DNA of 64,000 nucleotides from an uncultured Phascolarctobacterium sp. GTDB lineage: Bacteria > Bacillota > Negativicutes > Acidaminococcales > Acidaminococcaceae. The notes beneath the pieces are model-generated. The model did not search any database. It was not told where the DNA came from and was given only the letters and a program-made list of their open reading frames with translations. The position numbers and the translations under genes were made by a program. The stretch spans positions 1 to 64,000 of the forward strand of contig CASDXO010000009.1 in assembly GCA_949285135.1 (NCBI GenBank), written 5' to 3'. Positions 1-8,000 of this stretch are shown one piece after another. The number at the start of each line of letters is the position of its first letter. Positions within the stretch are counted from its first letter, which is position 1.

Positions 1-454
1 ATTGATCGGTATGCTGATGCTTGGTAACCTGTTCAAAGAAGCAGGCTGCCTGGATCGTCTGTCCGACACTGCACAAAACGCACTGATGAACACCGTAACC
101 ATCATGCTGGCAACCGGTACTGGTCTGACCATGAAAGCTGAATCCTTCCTGAACTATCAGACCATCCTGATTATCGTACTCGGTCTGGTTGCATTCGCAG
201 CTGGTACTCTGGCTGGCGTACTGTTCGGTAAACTGATGTGCATGGTAGACGGCGGCAAAACCAACCCGCTTATCGGTTCCGCAGGTGTATCCGCAGTTCC
301 GATGGCTGCTCGTGTATCTCAAATCGTTGGTCAGAAAGCTAACCCGGCAAACTTCCTGCTCATGCATGCTATGGGCCCGAACGTTGCAGGCGTTATCGGT
401 ACCGCAGTTGCAGCTGGTACCATGCTGGCTATGATTGGTCCTGCAACCAAATAA
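1..454 (+). CDS. Na+-translocating decarboxylase beta subunit (3' part)
   Basis: This is the C-terminal 150 residues of the membrane subunit of a biotin-dependent sodium-pumping decarboxylase (OadB/MmdB/GcdB family), which couples decarboxylation of carboxybiotin to Na+ export. The gene enters from the left edge; the reading frame starts at base 2. Family hallmarks are visible: [13 protein letters not shown], then the [16 protein letters not shown] helix, then [17 protein letters not shown] near the end. The stop at 452-454 is followed by a strong terminator, so it is the last gene of its operon. Whether the substrate is methylmalonyl-CoA, glutaconyl-CoA or oxaloacetate depends on the alpha subunit, which lies outside the window. 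Methylmalonyl-CoA would suit the carboxylate transporters and B12 uptake genes nearby, but that is inference. Confidence 0.93.
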   Translation, partial: LIGMLMLGNLFKEAGCLDRLSDTAQNALMNTVTIMLATGTGLTMKAESFLNYQTILIIVLGLVAFAAGTLAGVLFGKLMCMVDGGKTNPLIGSAGVSAVPMAARVSQIVGQKANPANFLLMHAMGPNVAGVIGTAVAAGTMLAMIGPATK

Positions 455-473
455 TTGCTTGCCACTCCCCTGA

Positions 474-505
474 ACAGGGTGCGAAATATCGCACCCTGTT
501 TTTTA
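474..505 (+). terminator. Intrinsic terminator of decarboxylase operon
   Basis: Ten-base-pair perfect stem (474-483 with 490-499), loop AAATAT, followed by a T run. Confidence 0.9.
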
Positions 506-822
506 TTATCTGGAATGTGTAAAATAAGCAGAAGGGGAAGGCATTGATAGAGATTTATGTCTTATTGTAAGTCCACAAAGGTTTAAAAGTGTATTTTGTA
601 ATAAAGTATAATGATTATGAAAATAAAAATTGTAACGAAAGCCGTTCAAGGTAGTATTTATCTTGTGTTTCACAGATAACAAGAGATATTTTTGTATATT
701 GAACGGTAAATTAATACGTAAAAAAAAACATATCACAGCCTTTGTGTTGAAAATTAAATATATAAGTACTAAACATAAAGACAAAGTGTGCAGATAAAGT
801 GTAAAAAATACAAAATTATCAC
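506..822. other. AT-rich intergenic region, no gene seen
   Basis: This stretch between the decarboxylase terminator and the first SLC13 promoter is very AT-rich. The only long open frame (506-784, minus strand) has low-complexity composition and no family resemblance. The motif AAAGTG at 797-802 is mirrored by CACTTT at 820-825 just upstream of the promoter and could be a regulator site, but there is only this one instance. Confidence 0.5.
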
Positions 823-851
823 TTTTTATTTTAGTAAAAGGGTGTTATAAT
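823..851 (+). promoter_or_regulatory. Probable promoter of first SLC13 transporter
   Basis: Extended -10 TGTTATAAT at 843-851. The -35 (TTTTTA, 823-828, 17-bp spacing) is poor. It predicts a 5' UTR of about 120 nt that contains the hairpin at 928-951. Confidence 0.5.
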
Positions 852-927
852 AAATGTATCGGATTGAAAGAAAATACAGAGAGAAAATCCGGTCGTTCTT
901 TAATATCTACATATTATACTGTTCCGA

Positions 928-951
928 TATATGGTGCTTCGGCATTGTATA
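928..951 (+). other. 5'-UTR hairpin with UUCG tetraloop
   Basis: Ten-base-pair stem including three G-U pairs, closed by the classic C(UUCG)G tetraloop. It ends 16 nt before the Shine-Dalgarno (AGGAGG, 968-973) of the first SLC13 gene and has no T run, so it is not a terminator. It may be an mRNA stabiliser or a regulatory element. Confidence 0.55.
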
Positions 952-981
952 TAAATAAATATTATAAAGGAGGAACACAAA

Positions 982-2259
982 ATGTCCCCAGCAGTAAAAT
1001 GTCTCATTCTGTTGGCAGTAGTTGCTTTATTCTTTGTAACTGAACTTATCCCTCTGGCAATTACTGCAATGGCAGGCGCTATTGCGTGCGGCCTGCTTGG
1101 TCTGATTCCTGCTAAACAAGTATTCTCCGGTTTGTCTGACTCTACCGTAGTACTGTTCGCAGGTATGTTCGTCGTAGGTGGTGCAATGTTCTACACTGGC
1201 CTTGCACAAGCTATCGGCAACAAAGTAGTTAAAATGTGCGGTACTGGTGAAAACAGCCTGATGTTCGGCCTGATGGTCGTAGGTACCCTGCTTTCTTCCG
1301 TACTTTCCAACACCGGTACTGCAGCTTGCTTACTCCCGGTTGCACTGGGTGTATGCGCAGCAGCTAAGATCCCTGCTTCCCGTCAATTAATGCCTTTGGC
1401 ATTTGCTTGCGGTTGGGGCGGTATCATCACCATGGTTGGTACCCCGCCTAACATTATCGCAACCGGCGCTATGAAAGCAGCAGGTCTGACTGATACCTTT
1501 ACTTTCTTCGAATTCGCTTGGATTGGTATTCCTCTTTCCGTAGCAGGTATGCTGTACATGATGTTCCTGGGCAAATATCTGCTTCCGAAAGCTGAACTTG
1601 ATGCTGATCAGGAAATTGAACAGGAAATCGAAGCTAACGAAACTTCCAGCAGCAAAATGGTCGTTTCTGGCGTTATCCTGCTTGCAGTAGTATTCGTAAT
1701 GGCAATCGGTATCCCTGGCGTAACCCTCGAAATGGCAGCAGTTATCGGTGCTCTGGTTTGCGTACTGACTGGTTGCTTAACTGAAAAACAGGCTTATGCT
1801 TCCATCGACTGGGTAACCATCTTCCTGTTTGCTGGTATGATGCCTGTATCTTCCGCAATGGATAAATCCGGCGCTGGCAAATTGATTGCTGACTGGACTG
1901 TTAGCCTGATGGGCGGTTCTCCGTCTCCGATGGTTGTAACTGCAGTACTGTTCATCCTGTCCTGCGGTCTGACCCAGTTCATGTCCAACACCGCATCCGC
2001 AGCTCTGCTGTGCCCGATCGGTATTGCAATCTCTAAAAACCTCGGTGCTGACCCGAAAGCAGTACTTATGGCAATTGCAGTTGCAGCTTCCTGCGCATTT
2101 GCATCTCCGGTAGGTACTCCTCCGAACACCCTGGTTCTTGGCCCTGGCAATTACAAATTCATGGATTATGTAAAAGCTGGTACTGGTTTGATTATCGTTT
2201 GCTTCGTAGTATCTCTGGTAATCATTCCTATCGTATGGCCTTTCTTCCCCGGCAAATAA
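982..2259 (+). CDS. SLC13/DASS family carboxylate:Na+ symporter (copy 1)
   Basis: A 425-residue polytopic inner-membrane protein of the divalent anion:sodium symporter family, which imports C4-dicarboxylates or citrate with Na+. Both halves carry the family's substrate/Na+ motifs: SNT at residues 109-111 with GTPPN at 153-157, and SNT at 335-337 with GTPPN at 378-382. A charged loop (around residues 203-225) separates the two inverted repeats. The start ATG follows AGGAGG by 8 nt. Codon choice looks strongly biased, as in a highly expressed gene. Copy 2 follows directly and has the same length. Succinate is the likely substrate given the propionate-type decarboxylase upstream, but specificity cannot be read from the sequence. 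Confidence 0.92.
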   Translation: MSPAVKCLILLAVVALFFVTELIPLAITAMAGAIACGLLGLIPAKQVFSGLSDSTVVLFAGMFVVGGAMFYTGLAQAIGNKVVKMCGTGENSLMFGLMVVGTLLSSVLSNTGTAACLLPVALGVCAAAKIPASRQLMPLAFACGWGGIITMVGTPPNIIATGAMKAAGLTDTFTFFEFAWIGIPLSVAGMLYMMFLGKYLLPKAELDADQEIEQEIEANETSSSKMVVSGVILLAVVFVMAIGIPGVTLEMAAVIGALVCVLTGCLTEKQAYASIDWVTIFLFAGMMPVSSAMDKSGAGKLIADWTVSLMGGSPSPMVVTAVLFILSCGLTQFMSNTASAALLCPIGIAISKNLGADPKAVLMAIAVAASCAFASPVGTPPNTLVLGPGNYKFMDYVKAGTGLIIVCFVVSLVIIPIVWPFFPGK

Positions 2260-2288
2260 TTTGACGGTTGTAAGTTAAAGAGCTTATT

Positions 2289-2322
2289 AATAGGCGTAAC
2301 GTATGTTACGCCTATTTTTTTA
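2289..2322 (+). terminator. Terminator after SLC13 copy 1
   Basis: Twelve-base-pair perfect stem (2289-2300 with 2305-2316), loop GTAT, then a T run. The two transporter copies are therefore separate transcription units. Confidence 0.92.
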
Positions 2323-2469
2323 TCTGTGCGAATAAGCGGCTTGCTATACATGAGGCAGAGAAAACACAAATAATAAATAGGTAGAAAAATGGAAAAAATA
2401 CTCATAAAATATTGCATAAAAATACAGGGACATATACTGTAAACTGAGAAGAAAAAATTAAGAAAAATA

Positions 2470-2498
2470 TTGAAATAAATGTGAAACTGTGCTAAACT
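2470..2498 (+). promoter_or_regulatory. Probable promoter of SLC13 copy 2
   Basis: TTGAAA (2470-2475), 17-bp spacer and extended -10 TGCTAAACT (2490-2498). It predicts a 5' UTR of about 190 nt. Confidence 0.55.
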
Positions 2499-2512
2499 TA
2501 ACAACAGCAGAT

Positions 2513-2553
2513 ATTAAGTAAATAAAGTAAGTGGATTAAGTAAGTAAAGTAAG
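2513..2553 (+). repeat. Two-copy 19-bp repeat in 5' UTR
   Basis: A 19-bp unit beginning ATTAAGTAA occurs at 2513-2531 and 2535-2553 with one mismatch and TGG between the copies. It lies just downstream of the predicted transcription start of SLC13 copy 2. It may be a paired protein-binding site or simple slippage-prone sequence. Confidence 0.6.
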
Positions 2554-2695
2554 CAAGAAAAAACTTTAATATTAGCTTATATCCACCGAGAAATTCATAA
2601 AAACACCTGCGACTACATAAAAATGACTTTCTGCTTTGCTTACTTGATATTGAAGTGCCACAGGGATGGCAAATAATATTTTAAGGAGGATTATA

Positions 2696-3973
2696 ATGTC
2701 CCAAGCAGTAAAATGTCTCATTATGTTGGCAGTAATTGCGATTTTCTTTGTTACTGAACTCATTCCTCTCGCAGTTACCGCTATGGCAGGCGCAATCGCC
2801 AGCGGCCTGTTAGGCTTTATCCCCGCAAAACAGGTATTCTCCGGTCTCTCCAATTCCACTGTAGTATTGTTCGCAGGTATGTTCGTTGTAGGTGCTTCCA
2901 TGTTCTACACCGGTCTGGCTCAGAAAATCGGCGGCGTTGTAGTTAAAATGTGCGGCACCGGCGAAAACAGCCTGATGTTCGGCCTCATGCTCGTAGGCAC
3001 CGTTCTTTCCGCAGTTCTTTCCAACACCGGTACTGCAGCCTGCCTGCTCCCGGTTGCACTGGGTATCTGCGCTGCTGCTAAGATTCCTGCATCCCGTCAG
3101 CTTATGCCTTTGGCTTTTGCCTGCGGTTGGGGCGGTATCATTACCATGGTTGGTACTCCGCCTAATATTATCGCAACCGGCGCTATGAAAGCAGCTGGTC
3201 TGACTGATACCTTTACTTTCTTTGAATTTGCCTGGATTGGTATTCCTGTATCTGTAGCAGGTATGCTGTACATGATGTTTGTCGGCAAATATCTGCTGCC
3301 TAATAAACAGCTGGATGCTAATCAGGAAATCGAACAGGAAGTTGAAGCAAATGAATATTCTGCTTCCAAACAGGTTGTTTCCGGCGTTATCCTGCTGCTG
3401 GTTGTTCTGACCATGGCAATCGGTGTTCCCGGCGTATCCCTGGAAATGGCAGCTATCATCGGTGCTCTGGTTTGCGTACTGACCGGCTGCTTAACTGAAA
3501 AACAGGCATATGCTTCCATCGACTGGGTAACCATCTTCCTGTTTGCTGGTATGATGCCTGTATCTACCGCTATGGATAAAACCGGTGCCGGCGCTCTGAT
3601 CGCTGAATGGACCGTAGGCATGATGGGCGGCTCTCCGTCTCCGCTGGTTGTTACCGCAGTACTGTTCATCCTGTCCTGCGCACTGACCCAGTTCATGTCC
3701 AACACCGCATCTGCAGCTCTGCTGTGCCCGATCGGTATCGCAATTTCTCAAAGCCTGGGCGCTGACCCGAAAGCAGTACTGATGGCAATCGCAGTAGCAG
3801 CTTCCTGCGCATTCGCATCTCCGGTAGGTACTCCTCCGAACACCTTGGTACTGGGACCTGGCGGCTACAAATTCATGGACTATGTAAAAGCCGGTACCGG
3901 TCTCGTAATCGTATGCTTTGTGGTATCTCTCGTAGTTATCCCGATGGTATGGCCGTTCTTCCCCGCTAAATAA
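2696..3973 (+). CDS. SLC13/DASS family carboxylate:Na+ symporter (copy 2)
   Basis: The second 425-residue DASS-family symporter. By eye it differs from copy 1 at about 50 positions, mostly conservative, so the pair is a recent tandem duplication. Both SNT and both GTPPN motifs are unchanged. Differences cluster in the central cytoplasmic loop (residues about 201-225) and around residues 77-82 and 300-318. I chose the ATG at 2696, preceded by AAGGAGG at 2683-2689, rather than the upstream in-frame ATG at 2666, which lacks a ribosome site and has no counterpart in copy 1. Its own promoter and terminator suggest the copies are regulated differently. Substrate probably a C4-dicarboxylate such as succinate (inference). 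Confidence 0.92.
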   Translation: MSQAVKCLIMLAVIAIFFVTELIPLAVTAMAGAIASGLLGFIPAKQVFSGLSNSTVVLFAGMFVVGASMFYTGLAQKIGGVVVKMCGTGENSLMFGLMLVGTVLSAVLSNTGTAACLLPVALGICAAAKIPASRQLMPLAFACGWGGIITMVGTPPNIIATGAMKAAGLTDTFTFFEFAWIGIPVSVAGMLYMMFVGKYLLPNKQLDANQEIEQEVEANEYSASKQVVSGVILLLVVLTMAIGVPGVSLEMAAIIGALVCVLTGCLTEKQAYASIDWVTIFLFAGMMPVSTAMDKTGAGALIAEWTVGMMGGSPSPLVVTAVLFILSCALTQFMSNTASAALLCPIGIAISQSLGADPKAVLMAIAVAASCAFASPVGTPPNTLVLGPGGYKFMDYVKAGTGLVIVCFVVSLVVIPMVWPFFPAK

Positions 3974-3986
3974 ATAAACCTTGCAG

Positions 3987-4023
3987 AAAAAGCATCGGAA
4001 AATTTTTTCCGGTGCTTTTTTGT
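3987..4023 (+). terminator. Terminator after SLC13 copy 2
   Basis: A/T-extended hairpin with core GCATCGG / CCGGTGC and a long T run. Confidence 0.88.
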
Positions 4024-4066
4024 TATTACGGACATAGAAAAAACATAAATATCTGGTAAGATAATT

Positions 4067-4095
4067 TTGACCGGAAAAGGAGTAATGTTTATAAT
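4067..4095 (+). promoter_or_regulatory. Promoter of macAB-type operon
   Basis: TTGACC (4067-4072), 17-bp spacer, TATAAT (4090-4095). It drives the adaptor/ATPase/permease genes that follow. Confidence 0.75.
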
Positions 4096-4134
4096 AAAGG
4101 TAAAAAGTATCACATATGTAAATGAGGGATCGAT

Positions 4135-5208
4135 ATGATGAAGTTTGTGAAGAAGAACAAATACGCTCTTATCTTATGTGCGTTTATCGCTTTGAGCAGC
4201 TACGGCGGCTATCAGTATTATCTGAGCACAACCCAGACGGAAGAAACCGTTAAGACGGCAGTAGTGGAGCAGGGAACACTGGTAGAGACCGTATCAGCAA
4301 CAGGCAGTCTCAGTGCCGTAGATAATGTTGATATCAGCTCCAAGATTACCGGCAGGATCGTAGAAGTGCTGGTAGTAGAAAACCAGCATGTTAATGCCGG
4401 TGATATTCTGGTAAAGCTGGATGATGTGTCCCTGCGGGCGACCATGAATCAGATGAAGGCCAAGCTGGATTATGCTGAGGCAAACTATATACGTTATAAG
4501 GATCTGGTAAGCCGTGGCGCTGTATCGCAGGCTGATTATGATAATATGTATGCTGAATATCTGGTGGCTAAGTCTAATTACGAAAAGGCGGCCTCCGATG
4601 TGCAGGATACTATCATTACAACTCCTATTGACGGTTACATTATCGGTGAACCTACACCTGTAGGTCAGACCATCAGCTCCGGTATCAGCGAGCCGCAGGT
4701 AATCATGTCTGTGGCAACACTGGATGACATGCAGATTGAAACAATGGTAGATGAATCTGATATTGGTCTGGTAAAAGTGGGGCAGAATGTAAAATTTACG
4801 GTAGATGCTTTTCCGGAAGAAACCTTTACCGGTAAGGTAAGGTTAATTTCCAGAGCAGCAGAAACGGAAAATAATGTTATTTACTATAAAGTATATGTAG
4901 ATGTTGATGATGCCAAGGGTAAACTGCTGCCGACCATGACGGCGCGCACGGATATTATCATCGACAGTGCAGAAAATGTGCTGATGATACCGCTGAACTG
5001 TCTGAACCGTGACGGTAAGCGTACCTATGTAAGCATTTATGATGCAAAGACCAGGACAAGCCGCGACGTGGATGTTAAGGCTGGTCTGAGCAATGACAAC
5101 GAAATCGCGGTAACAAGCTCCGAGCTCAAGGCTGGCGATGTGGTACTTGCTAAAAAGGCAGTAGCTAAACAGACCGGCACTAACGCAAGGGTTCCGGGCA
5201 TCCGCTAA
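4135..5208 (+). CDS. macA: MacA-like periplasmic adaptor (HlyD/RND adaptor family)
   Basis: A 357-residue membrane-fusion protein that would bridge an inner-membrane ABC exporter to an outer-membrane channel. Residues about 9-27 form an N-terminal membrane anchor. A biotinyl-lipoyl-like half follows (VDISSKITGRIVEVLV and NAGDILVKLDD), then a short coiled-coil hairpin (about 100-155), then the second lipoyl half (TTPIDGYIIGEPTPVGQTI) and a beta-barrel region. GAGGG at 4124-4128 supports the ATG at 4135; 4138 is an alternative. The next gene starts 13 nt after the stop, and the three-gene order matches MacA, MacB ATPase, MacB permease. Substrate unknown: macrolides, peptides or lipids are all possible. 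Confidence 0.88.
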   Translation: MMKFVKKNKYALILCAFIALSSYGGYQYYLSTTQTEETVKTAVVEQGTLVETVSATGSLSAVDNVDISSKITGRIVEVLVVENQHVNAGDILVKLDDVSLRATMNQMKAKLDYAEANYIRYKDLVSRGAVSQADYDNMYAEYLVAKSNYEKAASDVQDTIITTPIDGYIIGEPTPVGQTISSGISEPQVIMSVATLDDMQIETMVDESDIGLVKVGQNVKFTVDAFPEETFTGKVRLISRAAETENNVIYYKVYVDVDDAKGKLLPTMTARTDIIIDSAENVLMIPLNCLNRDGKRTYVSIYDAKTRTSRDVDVKAGLSNDNEIAVTSSELKAGDVVLAKKAVAKQTGTNARVPGIR

Positions 5209-5221
5209 AGGAAGTGAGCAT

Positions 5222-5905
5222 ATGACGGCGGTAATCGAATTAAAAGATATTATGAAGACCTATGTCATGGGCGATAGCGTTGTACATGCACTGGATCATG
5301 TATTTGTACAGATAGGCCGCGGGGAGTTTACCTCCATTATGGGGCCTTCAGGCAGCGGCAAATCGACGATGATGAATATTTTGGGCTGTCTGGACAGACC
5401 TACTTCCGGCGAGTATTATCTGGACGGCAAGGAAATTGCCGGTTATGATGACGATGAGCTGGCTCATACCCGTAATGCCAAGATAGGCTTTGTATTTCAG
5501 AACTTTAACCTGCTGCCCAAACTGACGGCACAGGCCAATGTGGCTCTGCCGCTGATTTATGCAGGTGTGGACGAGGAAGAACGCATGGAACGGGCGAAAA
5601 AAGCGCTGGAAGCCGTAGGTCTGGGCGAGCGTATTGAGCATAAGCCTACGGAAATGAGCGGCGGCCAGCGCCAGCGTGTGGCTATCGCCAGGGCACTGGT
5701 CAACAATCCGGCCATTATTATGGCCGACGAACCTACAGGTAATCTGGATACCAAATCCAGCTATGAGATTATGGATATTTTTAAGGCCATGAATGAAAGC
5801 GGCAAAACCGTAGTCATGGTTACCCATGAACCGGATATTGCCGAGCAGACCAAACGCATTCTGGTGATGCGCGACGGCAAAATCGTAAGTGATGAATGGA
5901 GGTAG
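5222..5905 (+). CDS. ABC transporter ATP-binding protein (MacB/LolD type)
   Basis: A 227-residue nucleotide-binding subunit of a type VII (MacB/LolCDE-like) ABC transporter. Visible motifs: Walker A GPSGSGKST (around residues 41-49), Q-loop VFQNFNLL, signature MSGGQRQRVAIARAL, Walker B IIMADEPTGNLD and the H-loop VTHE. In classical MacB the ATPase is fused to the permease; here they are separate genes. It overlaps neither neighbour, but the permease ribosome site lies inside its last codons, so translation is coupled. It provides the energy for mechanotransmission through the permease and the MacA-like adaptor. Confidence 0.93.
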   Translation: MTAVIELKDIMKTYVMGDSVVHALDHVFVQIGRGEFTSIMGPSGSGKSTMMNILGCLDRPTSGEYYLDGKEIAGYDDDELAHTRNAKIGFVFQNFNLLPKLTAQANVALPLIYAGVDEEERMERAKKALEAVGLGERIEHKPTEMSGGQRQRVAIARALVNNPAIIMADEPTGNLDTKSSYEIMDIFKAMNESGKTVVMVTHEPDIAEQTKRILVMRDGKIVSDEWR

Positions 5906-5910
5906 GAAGT

Positions 5911-7125
5911 ATGCTGAACGAATCCATTAAAATGGCCATCGACGGTATGGTTTCCAATAAGCTGCGTACCTTCCTGACCCTGCTGGGCATCATCATCGGT
6001 GTCGGTGCCGTTATCGCCATGGTGGGACTGGGCTTCGGCGTAAAGGAAAACATTCGTGAGAATATTTCCAAGCTGGGCAGCAATCTGCTCATCATCACCT
6101 CCGGCGGACGCACAGCCTCCGGTGCCAGACTGGCAGCCGGTGAAGGTGCACGTCTGACTTACGAGGATGCACAGGCTATTGAAAATCAGGTGGATGGCAT
6201 TGCCAATGTATCTGCCAGTGTCAGCAGCAGTTACCAGCTGGTTATGGGTAATCAGAACTGGACTTCCCGTGTGGAAGGTACAACGCCCAGCAATTTTATC
6301 ATGCAGAATTATGATATTGAAGACGGACGAGCCTTCACTGAGCGTGACCTTAACAGCCGTGCCAGAGTATGCGTTATCGGGCCAACGGTTGTGAACAGCC
6401 TGTTCCCGGAAGGAAATCCGGTAGGCAAAATCATGCGCATCAATAAAGCGCCTTTCCAGGTAATAGGTGTGCTCAAGAGCAAAGGGCAATCCGGCGGCGG
6501 TACCGACCAGGATGATATTGTTTTTATTCCGCTGACTACGGCACAGAACAGAATGATGGGTATTACCCACGTGCAGCGCATTACTGTACAGGCAGAAAGT
6601 GAAAATGTCATTAACGATGTGCAGGCAGAAGTAGAACAGGTGTTGCGGCAGCGGCATAAAATCAAGGAAGGCGATTATGACGACTTTACGGTAGGAAATA
6701 TGGCTGCTGTTATGGATACCATGATGGAGACGGCTAACAGCATTACCATGCTGCTGGGCTGCATTGCGGCTATCAGCCTTTTGGTAGGCGGTATCGGCAT
6801 TATGAATATTATGCTGGTATCAGTTACTGAGCGTACCCGTGAAATAGGTATCAGAAAAGCGCTGGGAGCTACCTATGACAACATCCTGCTGCAGTTTTTG
6901 ATTGAAGCCATGGTTATCGGTATCGTAGGCGGTTTCTTTGGTGTGGTTCTCGGCGTGGGTGCTTCTTATGCCATCAGCTATTTTGCCGGCTGGACAACGG
7001 TGGTTTCCTGGTGGGCAGTAGTTATTGCGGTGGTCTTCTCCGTCGGCATCGGCCTTTTCTTCGGTATCTATCCGGCCAGAAAGGCGGCGCTGCTTGATCC
7101 TATCGACGCACTGCGCTATGAATAA
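5911..7125 (+). CDS. macB: MacB-like ABC permease (FtsX domain)
   Basis: A 404-residue permease with the MacB layout: one N-terminal transmembrane helix (around residues 17-42, TFLTLLGIIIGVGAVIAMVG), a large periplasmic domain (about 45-275), then three C-terminal helices with the FtsX core (VGGIGIMNIMLVSVTERTREIGIRKA). The family acts as a mechanotransmission exporter from the periplasm through a TolC-like channel rather than as a classical flippase. I chose the ATG at 5911 because GGAGGTAGG lies just upstream; the in-frame ATG at 5896 is inside that ribosome site. No outer-membrane factor is encoded nearby. Confidence 0.92.
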   Translation: MLNESIKMAIDGMVSNKLRTFLTLLGIIIGVGAVIAMVGLGFGVKENIRENISKLGSNLLIITSGGRTASGARLAAGEGARLTYEDAQAIENQVDGIANVSASVSSSYQLVMGNQNWTSRVEGTTPSNFIMQNYDIEDGRAFTERDLNSRARVCVIGPTVVNSLFPEGNPVGKIMRINKAPFQVIGVLKSKGQSGGGTDQDDIVFIPLTTAQNRMMGITHVQRITVQAESENVINDVQAEVEQVLRQRHKIKEGDYDDFTVGNMAAVMDTMMETANSITMLLGCIAAISLLVGGIGIMNIMLVSVTERTREIGIRKALGATYDNILLQFLIEAMVIGIVGGFFGVVLGVGASYAISYFAGWTTVVSWWAVVIAVVFSVGIGLFFGIYPARKAALLDPIDALRYE

Positions 7126-7137
7126 ATCGGAGGATGG

Positions 7138-7323
7138 ATGATGAAAAAAACGCAGACTCCGCCAAAACATAAAACTCAATGGTATGAATATGTGCAGGCC
7201 TTCTTGGATTATCTGAGAAGGCCTAAAACTGTTTTTGATTTCAAGGACAGACTTAAAGCCCTGCTTTTGCTGGCGCTTATAATTATTATCCTGCAGATGG
7301 TTGTAGAAAAGCTTTCTGATTGA
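7138..7323 (+). CDS. Small membrane protein, unknown
   Basis: A 61-residue basic protein not assigned to a family. The N-terminal 45 residues are polar and Lys/Arg-rich (KKTQTPPKHK); the C-terminus has one hydrophobic helix (around residues 40-57, LKALLLLALIIIILQMVV). It begins 12 nt after the MacB-like permease with GGAGG upstream, so it probably belongs to that operon and may be an accessory subunit. A promoter for the next operon lies in its last codons (7301-7329). Confidence 0.6.
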   Translation: MMKKTQTPPKHKTQWYEYVQAFLDYLRRPKTVFDFKDRLKALLLLALIIIILQMVVEKLSD

Positions 7324-7329
7324 TATAAT
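7301..7329 (+). promoter_or_regulatory. Probable promoter of nadD operon
   Basis: TTGTAG (7301-7306), 17-bp spacer, TATAAT (7324-7329), overlapping the end of the preceding small gene. Confidence 0.6.
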
Positions 7330-7361
7330 TAAATGATAAGATAATCAATTAGGAGGCTGCA

Positions 7362-8000
7362 GTGGAGAAGAAGAAGCTGGGAATCTTGGGCGGAACCTTC
7401 GATCCCGTCCACAACGGGCACATATATTCGGCGCAGGCAGTATATGAACAGCTGCAGCCGGAAAAAATAATTTTTATTCCCGCCTTTATCCCACCTCACA
7501 AGGTAGGGCAGGATTTTGCTCCTGCGGCAGACCGTTACAATATGACGGTACTGGCTACGCGGGACTATCCTTATTTTGAGGTTTCGGATATGGAGCTGCG
7601 TCGCAGCGGTATTTCCTATACTTTGGATACCGTCAGAGAGCTGCAGCAAATATATCCGGAATATGAACTGTATTTTCTGATTGGTGCTGATACCATACCG
7701 CAGCTGCAGACCTGGCACAAAATTGACGAGCTGCTGCAGCTGGTTACCTTCGTGGCAGCCAAACGCCCGGGTTACCGGCAGGTGCTTGACCGTGCCTGCA
7801 GCAGTCTGGGTGTTATTGCCCGGGAAAAGATCGTGCTGGTAGATACGCCGGAATACGAGGTTTCCTCGACGGACATCAGGCAGAAAATCAGAAGCGGTGC
7901 AAGCCTGCAGGGATTGGTACCTGCACCTGTGGAGCAGTACATCCGGGAACACCGGCTATATTTATTTACAGATGAGGGACATAACTATGCTGAAGATTGA
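7362..8000 (+). CDS. nadD: Nicotinate-nucleotide adenylyltransferase
   Basis: A 212-residue cytoplasmic enzyme that joins ATP and nicotinate mononucleotide to deamido-NAD, an essential step of NAD synthesis. The nucleotidyltransferase signature GGTFDPVHNGH is at residues 9-19, and the second motif VSSTDIRQKIRSG is near residues 168-180. The start is GTG, with AGGAGG 5 nt upstream. The next gene overlaps its end by 14 nt. The order nadD-yqeK-LCP-rsfS is conserved in many Firmicutes, usually directly behind obgE-proB-proA, which here lie about 30 kb away. Confidence 0.95.
   Translation: MEKKKLGILGGTFDPVHNGHIYSAQAVYEQLQPEKIIFIPAFIPPHKVGQDFAPAADRYNMTVLATRDYPYFEVSDMELRRSGISYTLDTVRELQQIYPEYELYFLIGADTIPQLQTWHKIDELLQLVTFVAAKRPGYRQVLDRACSSLGVIAREKIVLVDTPEYEVSSTDIRQKIRSGASLQGLVPAPVEQYIREHRLYLFTDEGHNYAED

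Noticed and set aside
506-784. 92-codon minus-strand frame in the first intergenic region
   Set aside because: AT-rich low-complexity translation, no ribosome site, ends inside the decarboxylase terminator.
4085-4138. 17-codon ORF ending on the macA start codon
   Set aside because: Its ATG lies upstream of the TATAAT (4090-4095) of the predicted promoter, so it should not be transcribed from there, and its ribosome site is too close.
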